Source: Serinicoccus sediminis
GTDB taxonomy: Bacteria; Actinomycetota; Actinomycetes; Actinomycetales; Dermatophilaceae
Assembly (NCBI RefSeq): GCF_004153545.1
Contig: NZ_SDVA01000005.1
Span: 1-64,000, forward strand
Direction: 5' to 3'
Length of the DNA stretch: 64,000 nucleotides
Under the pieces are notes generated by a model. The model did no database searches and was not told where the DNA came from. It worked only from the letters and a program-made list of their open reading frames with translations. A program made the translations under genes and the position numbers. Below, one piece after another: positions 24,355-32,964 of the stretch (positions are counted from its first letter, which is position 1; each line of letters opens with the position of its first letter).

Positions 24355-25550
24355 GCACCGCCACCGTCACGGGTGCCGCCGGCACCTCCACCTCCGGTGC
24401 GGTGTCGCTGCCCGCGGCCGACGGCACGTGGCGCACCGTGCACCTGCACGAACCCCGGAGGTGGGAGGAGCACCCGCAGCCCTACACCAGCCGGGTGGCG
24501 TTCGCGGCCGCCCACGTGGTCGCCGATCCCTTCGGGGACAACACCCCCGGGGCGCCGGCCCGCGTCGACTGGGACGCCACCCTGGCCTTCCGCCGCGGGC
24601 TGTTCCGCCACGGCTTCGGCGTGGCCGAGGCGATGGACACGGCGCAGCGCAACATGGGCCTCGACTGGGCCGCGGTGCAGGAGCTGGTCACCCGCAGCGC
24701 GGCCCAGGCACAGGAGCTGGGGGCGCGCATCGCCTCCGGCGCCGGCACCGACCACGCGCCCGGGGCCACCAGCCTGGGCGCGGTGCGGGACGCATACCTC
24801 GAGCAGGTGGACTTCGTCCAGGGCACCGGGTCGCAGGTCATCGTCATGGCCTCGCGGCAGCTGGCGGCCGCCGCCGAGGGGGAGGCCGACTACCGCAGCG
24901 TCCTGGACCCGGTGCTGGACCGTGCGGAGGAGCCGGTGATCCTGCACTGGCTGGGCGAGATGTTCGACCCGGCCCTGGCCGGCTACTGGGGCAGCCACGA
25001 CATCCCCGGCGCGACCGAGGCGTTCCTGCGCCTCGTCCACGACCGCGCCGACGTCGTCGACGGCGTCAAGGTGTCGCTGCTGTCGGCGGAGCACGAGGTC
25101 GGTCTGCGGGCCGCGCTCCCCGAGGGGGTGCGCCTCTACACCGGTGACGACTTCAACTACCCCGAGCTCATCCGGGGCGACGGCACGCACCACTCCGACG
25201 CCCTGCTCGGCGCCTTCGCCGCCATCGCGCCCGCCGCGTCCGCCGCCCTCACGGCGCTGGACCGGGGGGACCTCGACACCTACGACGCGGAGATGGCACC
25301 GACCCTCGCGCTGTCCCGGCACATCTTCGAGCGACCCACGTTCCACTACAAGACCGGCATCGCCTTCCTGTCCTGGTTGACCGGGCAGCAGCCCGGCTTC
25401 GTCATGGTCGGCGGGCTGCAGTCGGCCCGCAGCGCGGTGCATCTGGCGACCCTCTTCGAGCTCGCCGACCAGGCGCGGCTGCTCCCGGACCCCGACCTCG
25501 CGGCGCACCGCATGCGGACGTGGCTGACCGGTGCGGGGCTGACGCCGTGA
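24351..25550 (+). CDS. DUF993 family protein (dihydrodipicolinate synthase-like TIM barrel)
   Basis: 399 residues. The segments HVVADPFGDN, DWDATLAFRRGLFRHGFGVAEAMDTAQRNMG (in parts), PVILHWLGEMFDPALAGYWG and VDGVKVSLLSAEHEVGLR are typical of DUF993, a distant relative of the class I aldolase/DHDPS barrel. The Lys in DGVKVSLL is at the place of the Schiff-base Lys of that superfamily. The reaction is not known to me. Position between a Gfo/Idh/MocA dehydrogenase and a TIM-barrel isomerase suggests an aldolase or dehydratase step on an oxidised sugar. The start ATG overlaps the preceding stop (ATGA). Confidence 0.82.
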   Translation: MSTATVTGAAGTSTSGAVSLPAADGTWRTVHLHEPRRWEEHPQPYTSRVAFAAAHVVADPFGDNTPGAPARVDWDATLAFRRGLFRHGFGVAEAMDTAQRNMGLDWAAVQELVTRSAAQAQELGARIASGAGTDHAPGATSLGAVRDAYLEQVDFVQGTGSQVIVMASRQLAAAAEGEADYRSVLDPVLDRAEEPVILHWLGEMFDPALAGYWGSHDIPGATEAFLRLVHDRADVVDGVKVSLLSAEHEVGLRAALPEGVRLYTGDDFNYPELIRGDGTHHSDALLGAFAAIAPAASAALTALDRGDLDTYDAEMAPTLALSRHIFERPTFHYKTGIAFLSWLTGQQPGFVMVGGLQSARSAVHLATLFELADQARLLPDPDLAAHRMRTWLTGAGLTP

Positions 25551-26461
25551 GCGTGGCGCAGGAGCAGACCCGGCCGCTGGACGTCCCCTCCGGACGGGCC
25601 GCCTCCGTCGCGACCCCCGGCCCCGACGACCCCCGGCTGGCGCGGCTGTCGCTCAACCAGCGCACCTGTGCCCACTGGTCGTTGCGCGAGGCGATCGACG
25701 GCTGCGTCGCCGCGGGACTGCCCTCCATCGGCGTCTGGCGCGAGCCGGTGGCCGAGGTGGGCCTGGACACGGCCGTGCGGTGGGTCCGGGACGCGGGGCT
25801 GCGCGTCTCCTCGGTCTGTCGCGGGGGCTTCTTCACCGGGGCCGACCCGGCCGAGGTCGCCGCCGCCCACGAGGCCAACGTGGAGGCGGTCCGGGAGACC
25901 GCGGCGCTCGGTGCCGCGACCCTGGTCCTCGTGCCCGGCGGCCTGCCCGAGGGCGACAAGGACCTCGGCGCCGCCCGCGCGCGGGCCGCAGAGGCCATCA
26001 CCGCCCTGGCTCCGGTGGCGGCCGAGCACGGGGTTCGGCTCGGCATCGAGCCCATGCACCCGATCTTCGCCGCCGACCGCGGCGTCGTGTCCACGCTGGC
26101 CCAGGCCCTCGACATCGCCGAGGAGTTCGACCCCGCGACCGTCGGCGTGGTCGTGGACACCTTCCACCTGTGGTGGGAACCGGGCGTCGAGCAGCAGGTC
26201 GCCCGCGCCGGCCCGCGCATCGTGAGCTACCAGGTCTGCGACTGGATCACGCCGTTCCCCGCGGACGCGCTGCTCAGCCGGGGGATGATGGGCGACGGGC
26301 ACATCGACTTCCCGACGTTCACCCGGTGGGTCCGCGACGCCGGCTACACGGGCGACGTGGAGGTGGAGATCTTCCACGCCGACGTCTGGGCCGCCCCCGG
26401 CGCGGACGTGGTGGCGACCCTGGCGCGGCGCTACGTCGAGCTCGTGCAGCCCTACCTCTGA
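25547..26461 (+). CDS. sugar phosphate isomerase/epimerase (AP-endonuclease 2-like TIM barrel)
   Basis: 304 residues. The TIM barrel carries the usual metal-ligand motifs of this family: RLGIEPMHP (Glu), VVVDTFHLWWEP (Asp and His), SYQVCDWITPF and VEVEIFHAD (Glu). Relatives isomerise or epimerise keto-sugars, inosose or hydroxypyruvate. The GTG at 25547 overlaps the DUF993 stop as GTGA. It is the last gene of the operon, and no terminator hairpin is obvious in the 90-bp gap before the next gene. A role on the keto-sugar made by the Gfo/Idh/MocA enzyme is plausible. Confidence 0.84.
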   Translation: MSVAQEQTRPLDVPSGRAASVATPGPDDPRLARLSLNQRTCAHWSLREAIDGCVAAGLPSIGVWREPVAEVGLDTAVRWVRDAGLRVSSVCRGGFFTGADPAEVAAAHEANVEAVRETAALGAATLVLVPGGLPEGDKDLGAARARAAEAITALAPVAAEHGVRLGIEPMHPIFAADRGVVSTLAQALDIAEEFDPATVGVVVDTFHLWWEPGVEQQVARAGPRIVSYQVCDWITPFPADALLSRGMMGDGHIDFPTFTRWVRDAGYTGDVEVEIFHADVWAAPGADVVATLARRYVELVQPYL

Positions 26462-26551
26462 GGGCCGCCACGGCGTATCTGGTGGCGTCCTCCCCGCTCC
26501 TCCCACCATGCACCGGCGCAGGGGCCGGTGCGCACCAGGAGGAGAACACCC

Positions 26552-27481
26552 ATGTCACACGACGACATCAACCCGCACGAGCCGGTGGCCCCGGAGGCCG
26601 AGCCGGTCGACGAGATCGGCACCGAGGAGCTGACCGAGGACCCCGGGACCGGTGACGGGGCCGAGGGGCACGCAGTGGCCGGCCTCGACGTCGAGCCGGT
26701 CGCGGCGTCCATGGTCGAGGCGCTCGGCGCCATGGACCAGGCCCCGGACACCTCGGGCCTGCGACCCGTCGGGGAGGCCACCTACGGCCCGCCCGTCGAC
26801 GCGGAGACCGTCCAGGGCCCGGACAACCGGGTCCAGATCACCACGACCGGCAGCTACCCGTGGCGCGTCCACTGCTCGCTGCTCATCACGGCCAACGACG
26901 GCTCGGGCTGGATCGGGACCGGGTGGTTCAACGGACCGAGGAGCATCATCACCGCCGGGCACTGCGTCTTCATCCACGCCCCCGGCACCCAGCGGCACGG
27001 CTGGGTGCGCAGCATCGAGGTCATGCCCGGGCGCAACGGCGCGAGCCTGCCCTACGGGAAGTTCCTCGTGCCCCGCGCCCAGCTGCGCAGCGTGCACGGC
27101 TGGACCACCGGCCCGGACCACGAGTACGACTACGGGGCCCTGCTCCTGACCGAGCCCAAGGGCGACGCCACGGGGTGGCTCGGCTTCGCCAACTGGTCGG
27201 ACGCGACGATCGAGGGCAAGAGCCTCAACCTGTCCGGGTACCCGGGCGACAAGCCGTCGGGCACCCAGTGGTACCACTGGAGCGGCGTCGCCGCGCTCAG
27301 CCCGCGCAAGGTCTACTACACCCTGGACACCGCCGGCGGCCAGAGCGGCAGCGGGGTCTACGTCTTCCACGACGGGGGCCGGTATGCCGTGGCCGTCCAC
27401 GCCTACGGCGGGGCCAGCAGCAACAGCGGCACCCGGATCAACAAGCCGGTGTTCGACAACCTCAAGCTCTGGAAGGGCTGA
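26552..27481 (+). CDS. V8-like trypsin-fold serine peptidase without a signal peptide
   Basis: 309 residues. The triad is visible: ITAGHCVF (His, about 137), HEYDYGALL (Asp, about 193) and DTAGGQSGSGVY (Ser, about 265). The surrounding segments (GTGWFNGPRSIITAGHC in part, GYPGDKPSGTQW) match glutamyl-endopeptidase/V8-type S1B enzymes. Residues 1-75 are acidic and polar (DDINPHEPVAPEAEP) with no hydrophobic signal, which is odd for this secreted class. The ATG at 26552 has a strong SD (GGAGGAG). It may act inside the cell, leave by another route, or carry a cleaved pro-region. Confidence 0.82.
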   Translation: MSHDDINPHEPVAPEAEPVDEIGTEELTEDPGTGDGAEGHAVAGLDVEPVAASMVEALGAMDQAPDTSGLRPVGEATYGPPVDAETVQGPDNRVQITTTGSYPWRVHCSLLITANDGSGWIGTGWFNGPRSIITAGHCVFIHAPGTQRHGWVRSIEVMPGRNGASLPYGKFLVPRAQLRSVHGWTTGPDHEYDYGALLLTEPKGDATGWLGFANWSDATIEGKSLNLSGYPGDKPSGTQWYHWSGVAALSPRKVYYTLDTAGGQSGSGVYVFHDGGRYAVAVHAYGGASSNSGTRINKPVFDNLKLWKG

Positions 27482-27505
27482 GCCACCGCACCGGGCCGAG
27501 CCCGC

Positions 27506-27538
27506 CCTCCCCGGCGTCGTCGCCCGACGCCGGGGAGG
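27506..27538. terminator. bidirectional hairpin terminator
   Basis: A perfect 14-bp stem (27506-27519 with 27525-27538) and a 5-nt loop lie between the convergent peptidase and gamma-glutamyltransferase genes, serving both directions. Confidence 0.75.
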
Positions 27539-27589
27539 CGCCTGCCGGCCCCGAGCGACCGGCGAGGCCCGCGGCTGCGGGCCGGTGCC

Positions 27590-29302
27590 TCAGGGCTGGT
27601 CGACGACGAACCCGGCGGATCGGCGGTCGTCGGCGAAGCCGGTGACCGTCCCGCTCTCCCAGTCCACCGCGAGCGCCTGGACCGACCCGAAGTCGGCGCG
27701 CCGCGCCGGGTCCGCGACGTCCACGGCATACCCCAGGGAGCGCAGCTCGTCGGCGAGGCGGGGCTCCTCGAGCCGCAGCCGGCCGTCGCTGAGGAGGAAC
27801 CGCCCGGCGGGCACGGCCTGGTCAAGGGGCTGGTCGTGCAGGGCCCACCTGAGCACCACCGAGGCGGTGGTGCTGGGGATCTGCCGCCCGCCGGGGGTGC
27901 CCACGACGAGCAGCGGCCGGTAGTCCTGGTCGACCAGCATCGAGGGCGCGCTCCACGACACCGAACGCCGGCCGGGCTCGGGCTCGTTGGCGTCGGACAC
28001 CCCGATGGCGAAGAACCGCGACAGCTGGTCGTTGAGGAAGTACCCGTCGAGGTAGCGCCCGCTGCCCCAGAAGCTGGTGAGGGTGTTGGTCATCGAGACG
28101 CCGACGCCGTCCTCGTCGACCACGGAGATGTGGGTGGTGTTCGGCGCGCTGTCGTAGGGGTCGGCGACGGCCGCGACGCCACCGTCCTCGTCGAAGACGT
28201 CGGCGGCCAGCGCCGCGTTCGTCTCCCGGTCGGTGATGCGGTCCAGCGGCACGTCCACGAACGCCGGGTCCCCCAGGTCCTCCTGCACCGTCCGGTCGGC
28301 CACGAGCCACGCCTGGGACAGCAGGTCGACGAACGCGGCGCTGTCGGGGCCGACGTCGCCGATGCCGCCGGCCTCGGCGACCTGCGCCATCTGCACGATC
28401 GCGGCACCCGGCAGGGGTGGGGCCCCGGACAGGAGGATGTCCTGCCCCAGCTCGCCCGCCGCGGGCGCGGACACCTGCAGGTCGTAGTCCTGCAGCGTGT
28501 CGGCGTCCAGCCCCGGGACCCGGGCGACCCGCTCGGACAGGGACCCGGTGTAGAAGGACGACGCGCCCTCCTGCGCCAGCGTCCGCATGGTCGCGGCGAG
28601 GTCGGTCTGGACGAGGAGGTCCCCGGCCTCGAGCGGCGCCCCGCCGGACCGGAAGTGCGGCAGGTCGCCGGTGGCCGCCTCGCCGTTGGGGGTCCGCAGC
28701 GCCGCGGCGACGAAGTCCGACACCGGGTGCCCGTCCTCGGCGACGGTGATGGCCGGCTCCAGCAGCACCTCCCAGGGGAGCTCGCCGTGCTCCTCGTGGA
28801 GCCGCTGCATCCCGGCGACGAAGCCAGGGACGCCGACACCGTCCTCCGGGACCTCACCCTGCGCGTTGACCACCTCGCGGTAGTCGTAGTTGACCGCCTC
28901 GCCGTCGGCCGCGACGATCGCGACGCCCCCGCCGCCGATCCCGGACGACGACGGCTGCGTCACCGCGTCGGTGAACGCCGCCGCGATCGCGGCGTCCACC
29001 GCCGACCCGCCCCTCTCGAGCATCTGCATCCCCGCCTCCGCGGCCAGGGGGTGCCCGGCGCTGACCCCGCGGGCGCCCAGTGCGGGCTCCGGGGGCGGTT
29101 CCGGCGCGGTGGTGGTCGGCGCGGGGTCGGGGGGAGGGGCGGCCGTGGTCGTGGCGCTCGCGTCGTCCTCCGCGGGCGCGGACGAGGTGGCCACCGGCTC
29201 GTCCGCCACGATGGGCTCGGGCTCCGGCACCTGGTCGCCGCCGCTGCAGGCGGCCAGGGCGAACGCCACCAGGGCCACGGTCAGGGTATGTCGAGGGGTC
29301 AT
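27590..29302 (-). CDS. gamma-glutamyltransferase-family lipoprotein
   Basis: 570 residues. A lipoprotein signal LTVALVAFALAAC is followed by an Ala/Pro/Thr-rich linker (about residues 25-75). The large-subunit part starts GVSAGHPLAAEAGMQML and has the glycine-rich IGGGGVAIVAADG. The small subunit begins at the autocleavage site in PNTTHISVVDEDG, where a Thr near residue 388 is both cleavage residue and nucleophile. SMTNTLTSFWGSGR and GTPGGRQIPS complete the active-site regions. The enzyme hydrolyses or transfers gamma-glutamyl groups outside the membrane, for example from glutathione or mycothiol-related peptides. The ATG overlaps the stop of the upstream membrane gene (ATGA). Confidence 0.86.
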   Translation of the reverse strand: MTPRHTLTVALVAFALAACSGGDQVPEPEPIVADEPVATSSAPAEDDASATTTAAPPPDPAPTTTAPEPPPEPALGARGVSAGHPLAAEAGMQMLERGGSAVDAAIAAAFTDAVTQPSSSGIGGGGVAIVAADGEAVNYDYREVVNAQGEVPEDGVGVPGFVAGMQRLHEEHGELPWEVLLEPAITVAEDGHPVSDFVAAALRTPNGEAATGDLPHFRSGGAPLEAGDLLVQTDLAATMRTLAQEGASSFYTGSLSERVARVPGLDADTLQDYDLQVSAPAAGELGQDILLSGAPPLPGAAIVQMAQVAEAGGIGDVGPDSAAFVDLLSQAWLVADRTVQEDLGDPAFVDVPLDRITDRETNAALAADVFDEDGGVAAVADPYDSAPNTTHISVVDEDGVGVSMTNTLTSFWGSGRYLDGYFLNDQLSRFFAIGVSDANEPEPGRRSVSWSAPSMLVDQDYRPLLVVGTPGGRQIPSTTASVVLRWALHDQPLDQAVPAGRFLLSDGRLRLEEPRLADELRSLGYAVDVADPARRADFGSVQALAVDWESGTVTGFADDRRSAGFVVDQP

Positions 29303-30387
29303 GGCAGGCGCTCCTGCGAGGGTCGGCGGGTGGGTGCGGTCGGTCGCAGCCACGGCGTGCGGAGCAGCCGCTCCAGGGGACCGCTCCTGCCGTCGCGCTG
29401 CCACAGCACGGCGAGGGCGAGCAGGCCGGCCCACAGCGCGGTGGCGGTGAGCACGCCGGTGACGAACGGGAAGCCCTCCTCGGGCTTGACGACGGCCAGG
29501 ACCAGGACGTGCAGGACGTAGAGGGTCAGCGCCATCGTGCCGCCATCGGCCAGCCACCGGCTGACGGGGCCGCGCAGGCCCCAGTGCAGGCAGGCGCCCA
29601 CGACGAAGCAGGCGCCGGCCGTCGCGCTGACGATCCACAGCGGCATCTGGCCGTGCCCGACCCCGGTGAGGATGCGGGTCCAGCCGACGTCCGCCTCCGG
29701 ACCGAGGGCGGAGTAGGCGAGGTCGGCCACGATGAAGCTGGCGAGGGCGGTGACCGCTCCCCACAGCATGAGCCGCCGCTGCACGAGGGGGTCTGCCAGG
29801 GCGGTGCGCGACAGCCACAGCCCGACGAGGAACGGCACCGACCAGCTGGCGAGTGGGTAGGGACCGGCGATGAGCAGGGAGTGGACGACCTCGTCCCGCG
29901 GGGTCAGCAGGCTGACCGCCCCGGCGGCGTGCCCGTGCACCTCGAGGTCGTGCCACACGATCCAGAGCGGACCCGCCACCGTGAGCACTCCGGCCACGAG
30001 CAGCAGCCGCCGGGACGGCAGCCGCCACGCCAGCGGGGCGAGGAGGAACAGCAGGGCGTAGGTGGTGAGGATGACGCTGACGCTGCGGGTGAGCGTCTGC
30101 AGCGCGAGGCCGAGGACGAGGAGCAGGACGATGCGCCAGGACAGCTCGCGCCACCGGCGCGTCCCGGTGCGGCTGCGCAGGAAGAAGCCCATGCCGATCC
30201 CGGCGATGGTGACGAAGAGGACGGACGCCCGGCCGTAGGGGAGCAGGTAGAGCCGCTGCAGCAGCGAGTCGACCTGGATCGGGCCGACGTTGACGACGAT
30301 CATCCCGACGATGGCCAGGCCGCGGGCGACGTCCAGGCCGTGCAGCCGTGCGGGACGGCTGGTCGGGCCAGGCTCAGCAGTGGTCAT
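29299..30387 (-). CDS. DUF418/heparan-N-acetyltransferase-like membrane protein
   Basis: 362 residues with about ten membrane segments. The start LHGLDVARGLAIVGMIVVNVG is the signature of the acyltransferase-3/DUF418/DUF1624 superfamily, which passes acyl groups across the membrane. Later segments include MALTLYVLHVLVLAVV, a typical closing motif. The acceptor is unknown. The gene is upstream of and translationally coupled to the gamma-glutamyltransferase, so the two are probably made together; a shared cell-envelope substrate is possible but not shown. Confidence 0.72.
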   Translation of the reverse strand: MTTAEPGPTSRPARLHGLDVARGLAIVGMIVVNVGPIQVDSLLQRLYLLPYGRASVLFVTIAGIGMGFFLRSRTGTRRWRELSWRIVLLLVLGLALQTLTRSVSVILTTYALLFLLAPLAWRLPSRRLLLVAGVLTVAGPLWIVWHDLEVHGHAAGAVSLLTPRDEVVHSLLIAGPYPLASWSVPFLVGLWLSRTALADPLVQRRLMLWGAVTALASFIVADLAYSALGPEADVGWTRILTGVGHGQMPLWIVSATAGACFVVGACLHWGLRGPVSRWLADGGTMALTLYVLHVLVLAVVKPEEGFPFVTGVLTATALWAGLLALAVLWQRDGRSGPLERLLRTPWLRPTAPTRRPSQERLP

Positions 30388-30506
30388 CGGCGTCCCGGGT
30401 GGAGGGCGGAGGATGAGCCGCCGGGGCGGACCCGTCGGCGCAGGGCCTCCAGTCTACGGCCCGGGGGGTCCACGCCCCGCAGGTCCGGGCCCCGGGCGGT
30501 GACTCC

Positions 30507-30710
30507 TCAGAGCTCGGGCGGGGCCTCGAACAGGTCGACCCGCGCCGGCGCGAGGATGGAGCGGGAGACGTTCTTGAAGTCGAAGCGGTCCAGGATCCGG
30601 GCGGCGTCCTCGTCGCTGAGGTCGTAGGCGTGGGCGAGCATCCGCACGTGCTCGGTGTAGAACGCGTGCAGCTTGTCGACGCCCTTGATGAACTCCAGCT
30701 CCTTGGCCAC
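30507..30710 (-). CDS. small conserved-looking protein of unknown function
   Basis: 67 residues, probably all helical: AKELEFIKGVDKLHAFY, TEHVRMLAHAYDLSDEDA, ARILDRFDFKNVSRSIL and a final ARVDLFEAPPEL. Composition is normal for a folded protein, not for a shadow frame. The GTG at 30710 lies exactly 6 nt after TACGGT (30722-30717), matching the leaderless pattern of many genes here, which decides the start. I do not recognise a family. It is divergent from the alpha-galactosidase gene. Confidence 0.55.
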   Translation of the reverse strand: MAKELEFIKGVDKLHAFYTEHVRMLAHAYDLSDEDAARILDRFDFKNVSRSILAPARVDLFEAPPEL

Positions 30711-30816
30711 CGAAGGACCGTAACGACGCCACCTTGCCGCGGGGTGGACACGACATGAACGTTGGTCGCGCGCCGCGACTGGACACCGGCCGCCCCGGTG
30801 CAGTGGGGTAGGTCGG

Positions 30817-32955
30817 GTGACGTCCCTGCTGCACCTGCGCGCCTCCGGCACCTCCCTCGTCCTCGACCTCACAGGCGGTCTGCTCCCGGTGGTCCGCCAC
30901 TGGGGCGCCGACGTGGGCGACCTCGACGGGCCCGACCTGGAGGCGCTGGCGGCCGCCGGGCAGGTCGCCCGCGGCGACAGCCCGTTCGACCTCGCGGACC
31001 AGGTGAGCATCCTGCCCGAGCACGCCCGGGCCTGGCTCGGTCGTCCCGGCGTCGAGGGGTCGCGGCAGGGGCGGGACTGGTCACCGGTGTTCCGCACCGA
31101 CGGGCCCGCCGAGGTGACCACCGGGTCGGACGGCACGCAACGGGTCGTCGTCCGCGCGGCCGACGCGACGGCATACCTCGCCGTCGTGCTCGAGCTCGAG
31201 CTGCACCCGGGCGGGCTGCTGCGCACCCGGGCCACCCTCACCAACACCGGGGAGGAGGCGTATGACGTCGGCGCCGTCCGTCTCGCCCTGCCGGTGCCCG
31301 AGCGCGCCGGGGAGCTGCTCGACTTCGCCGGGCGGCACACCATGGAGCGGGTGCCGCAGCGCCAGCCCTTCGGCATCGGCGTCCACAGCAGGGAGGTCCG
31401 CACCGGCCGCACCGGCCTCGACGCGGTGCACCTGCTGTGCGCCGGGGAGCCGGGCTTCGGGTTCGGGCACGGGCAGGTCTGGGCGGTGCACCTGGGGTGG
31501 AGCGGCAACCAGACGACCTACGCCGAGCGGCTCTTCAACGGCTCGCGCGTGCTCGGGTCGGGGGAGCGGCTGGAGCACGGCGAGGTGCGGCTCGGCGGGG
31601 GCGAGCAGCTGACCTCCCCGTGGCTGTACGCCGCGCACGGCACCGGTCTCGACGAGGTCGCAGCCCGGTTCCACGCGTGGCTGCGCAGCCGGGCCCACCA
31701 CCCCACGCGGCCGCGCCCGGTCACGGTGAACAACTGGGAGGCGACCTACTTCGACCACGACCTCGACCGCCTGAAGGACCTCGTCGACCGGGGGGCGCGG
31801 GTCGGTGCCGAGCGTTTCGTGCTCGACGACGGCTGGTTCGGCGGCCGCCGGGACGACACCTCCGGCCTGGGCGACTGGGTGGTCTCCCCGGACGTCTGGC
31901 CGCAGGGGCTGGACCCGCTCGTCGAGCACGTGCACGCCGCCGGGATGGAGTTCGGGCTGTGGGTCGAACCGGAGATGGTGAGCCTGGACTCCGACCTGGC
32001 CCGCGCGCACCCGGAGTGGATCTTCTCCGCCGGTGGCCGCCGCGGGCTGGAGTCGCGGCAGCAGCACGTGCTCGACCTCGGGCACGAGGGTGCCTACGCG
32101 CACGTCCGCGACCAGCTGCTGGCGCTGCTGGAGCGCTACGACATCGCCTACCTCAAGTGGGACCACAACCGCTACCTCAACGACGCCGGCCACACCCCGG
32201 GCGGCGAACCGGGGGTGCGGGCGCACACGCTGGCGGTCTACCGGCTCATGGACGAGCTGCTCGCCGCCCACCCGGGCCTGGAGATCGAGTCCTGCTCGGC
32301 CGGTGGAGGACGCGTCGACCTGGGCATCCTGGAGCGGACGGTGCGGGTGTGGGCCTCGGACTGCATCGACCCGCTGGAACGGCAGCAGATCCAGCGCGGC
32401 ACCCTGCTCCTGCTGCCGCCCGAGCTGGTCGGGACGCACATCGCCTCCGGCCGGTCGCACACCACCGGCCGCCGGCACGACCTCGACTTCCGGGCCGGGA
32501 CCGCGCTGTGGGGGCACCTCGGCATCGAGTGGGACCTGGCCACCTGCACCGACGCCGAGCTGGCCGAGCTGTCCGCCTGGGTGGACTTCCACCGCGCCCA
32601 CCGAGAGCTGCTGCATACCGGCAGGGTCGTCAACGGCGACCACCACGACGACGCGACCTGGGTCCACGGGACGGTGGCGCAGGACCGCTCGCAGGCCCTG
32701 TTCCAGGTCGTCGCCATGGCGCGCCCGGACACCACCGGCCCGCACCGGGTGCGGCTGCCCGGTCTCGACCCCGACCTGCGCTACCGGGTGACAGTGGAGC
32801 GTCCGGGCCAGGAGCCGTTGCGCCCCGGGCCGGGTGTGGTGCCGTGGGCCGTGGACGGGGTCGTCCTCCCGGGCCGGGTCCTGGCGGAGGTCGGTCTGCC
32901 GATGCAGCCGATGCTCCCGGAGCACGGCCAGGTCTGGCGGGTGGCCCGGGCGTAG
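30817..32955 (+). CDS. alpha-galactosidase, GH36 family
   Basis: 712 residues. The N-terminal beta-sandwich covers about the first 300 residues. The TIM barrel contains NNWEATYFDHD, FVLDDGWFGGRRDDTSGLGDW and GLWVEPEMVSLDSDL. The nucleophile Asp is about residue 449 in YLKWDHNRYL, and the acid/base Asp about 515 in WASDCIDPLERQQIQRG. A small beta domain closes the protein. It hydrolyses terminal alpha-galactosyl bonds (melibiose, raffinose, galactosyl-polyols). No signal peptide is seen, so it acts in the cytoplasm. It leads a three-gene set with an alditol oxidase 9 bp downstream and galactokinase. Confidence 0.92.
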   Translation: MTSLLHLRASGTSLVLDLTGGLLPVVRHWGADVGDLDGPDLEALAAAGQVARGDSPFDLADQVSILPEHARAWLGRPGVEGSRQGRDWSPVFRTDGPAEVTTGSDGTQRVVVRAADATAYLAVVLELELHPGGLLRTRATLTNTGEEAYDVGAVRLALPVPERAGELLDFAGRHTMERVPQRQPFGIGVHSREVRTGRTGLDAVHLLCAGEPGFGFGHGQVWAVHLGWSGNQTTYAERLFNGSRVLGSGERLEHGEVRLGGGEQLTSPWLYAAHGTGLDEVAARFHAWLRSRAHHPTRPRPVTVNNWEATYFDHDLDRLKDLVDRGARVGAERFVLDDGWFGGRRDDTSGLGDWVVSPDVWPQGLDPLVEHVHAAGMEFGLWVEPEMVSLDSDLARAHPEWIFSAGGRRGLESRQQHVLDLGHEGAYAHVRDQLLALLERYDIAYLKWDHNRYLNDAGHTPGGEPGVRAHTLAVYRLMDELLAAHPGLEIESCSAGGGRVDLGILERTVRVWASDCIDPLERQQIQRGTLLLLPPELVGTHIASGRSHTTGRRHDLDFRAGTALWGHLGIEWDLATCTDAELAELSAWVDFHRAHRELLHTGRVVNGDHHDDATWVHGTVAQDRSQALFQVVAMARPDTTGPHRVRLPGLDPDLRYRVTVERPGQEPLRPGPGVVPWAVDGVVLPGRVLAEVGLPMQPMLPEHGQVWRVARA

Positions 32956-32964
32956 GCTGGCCGG

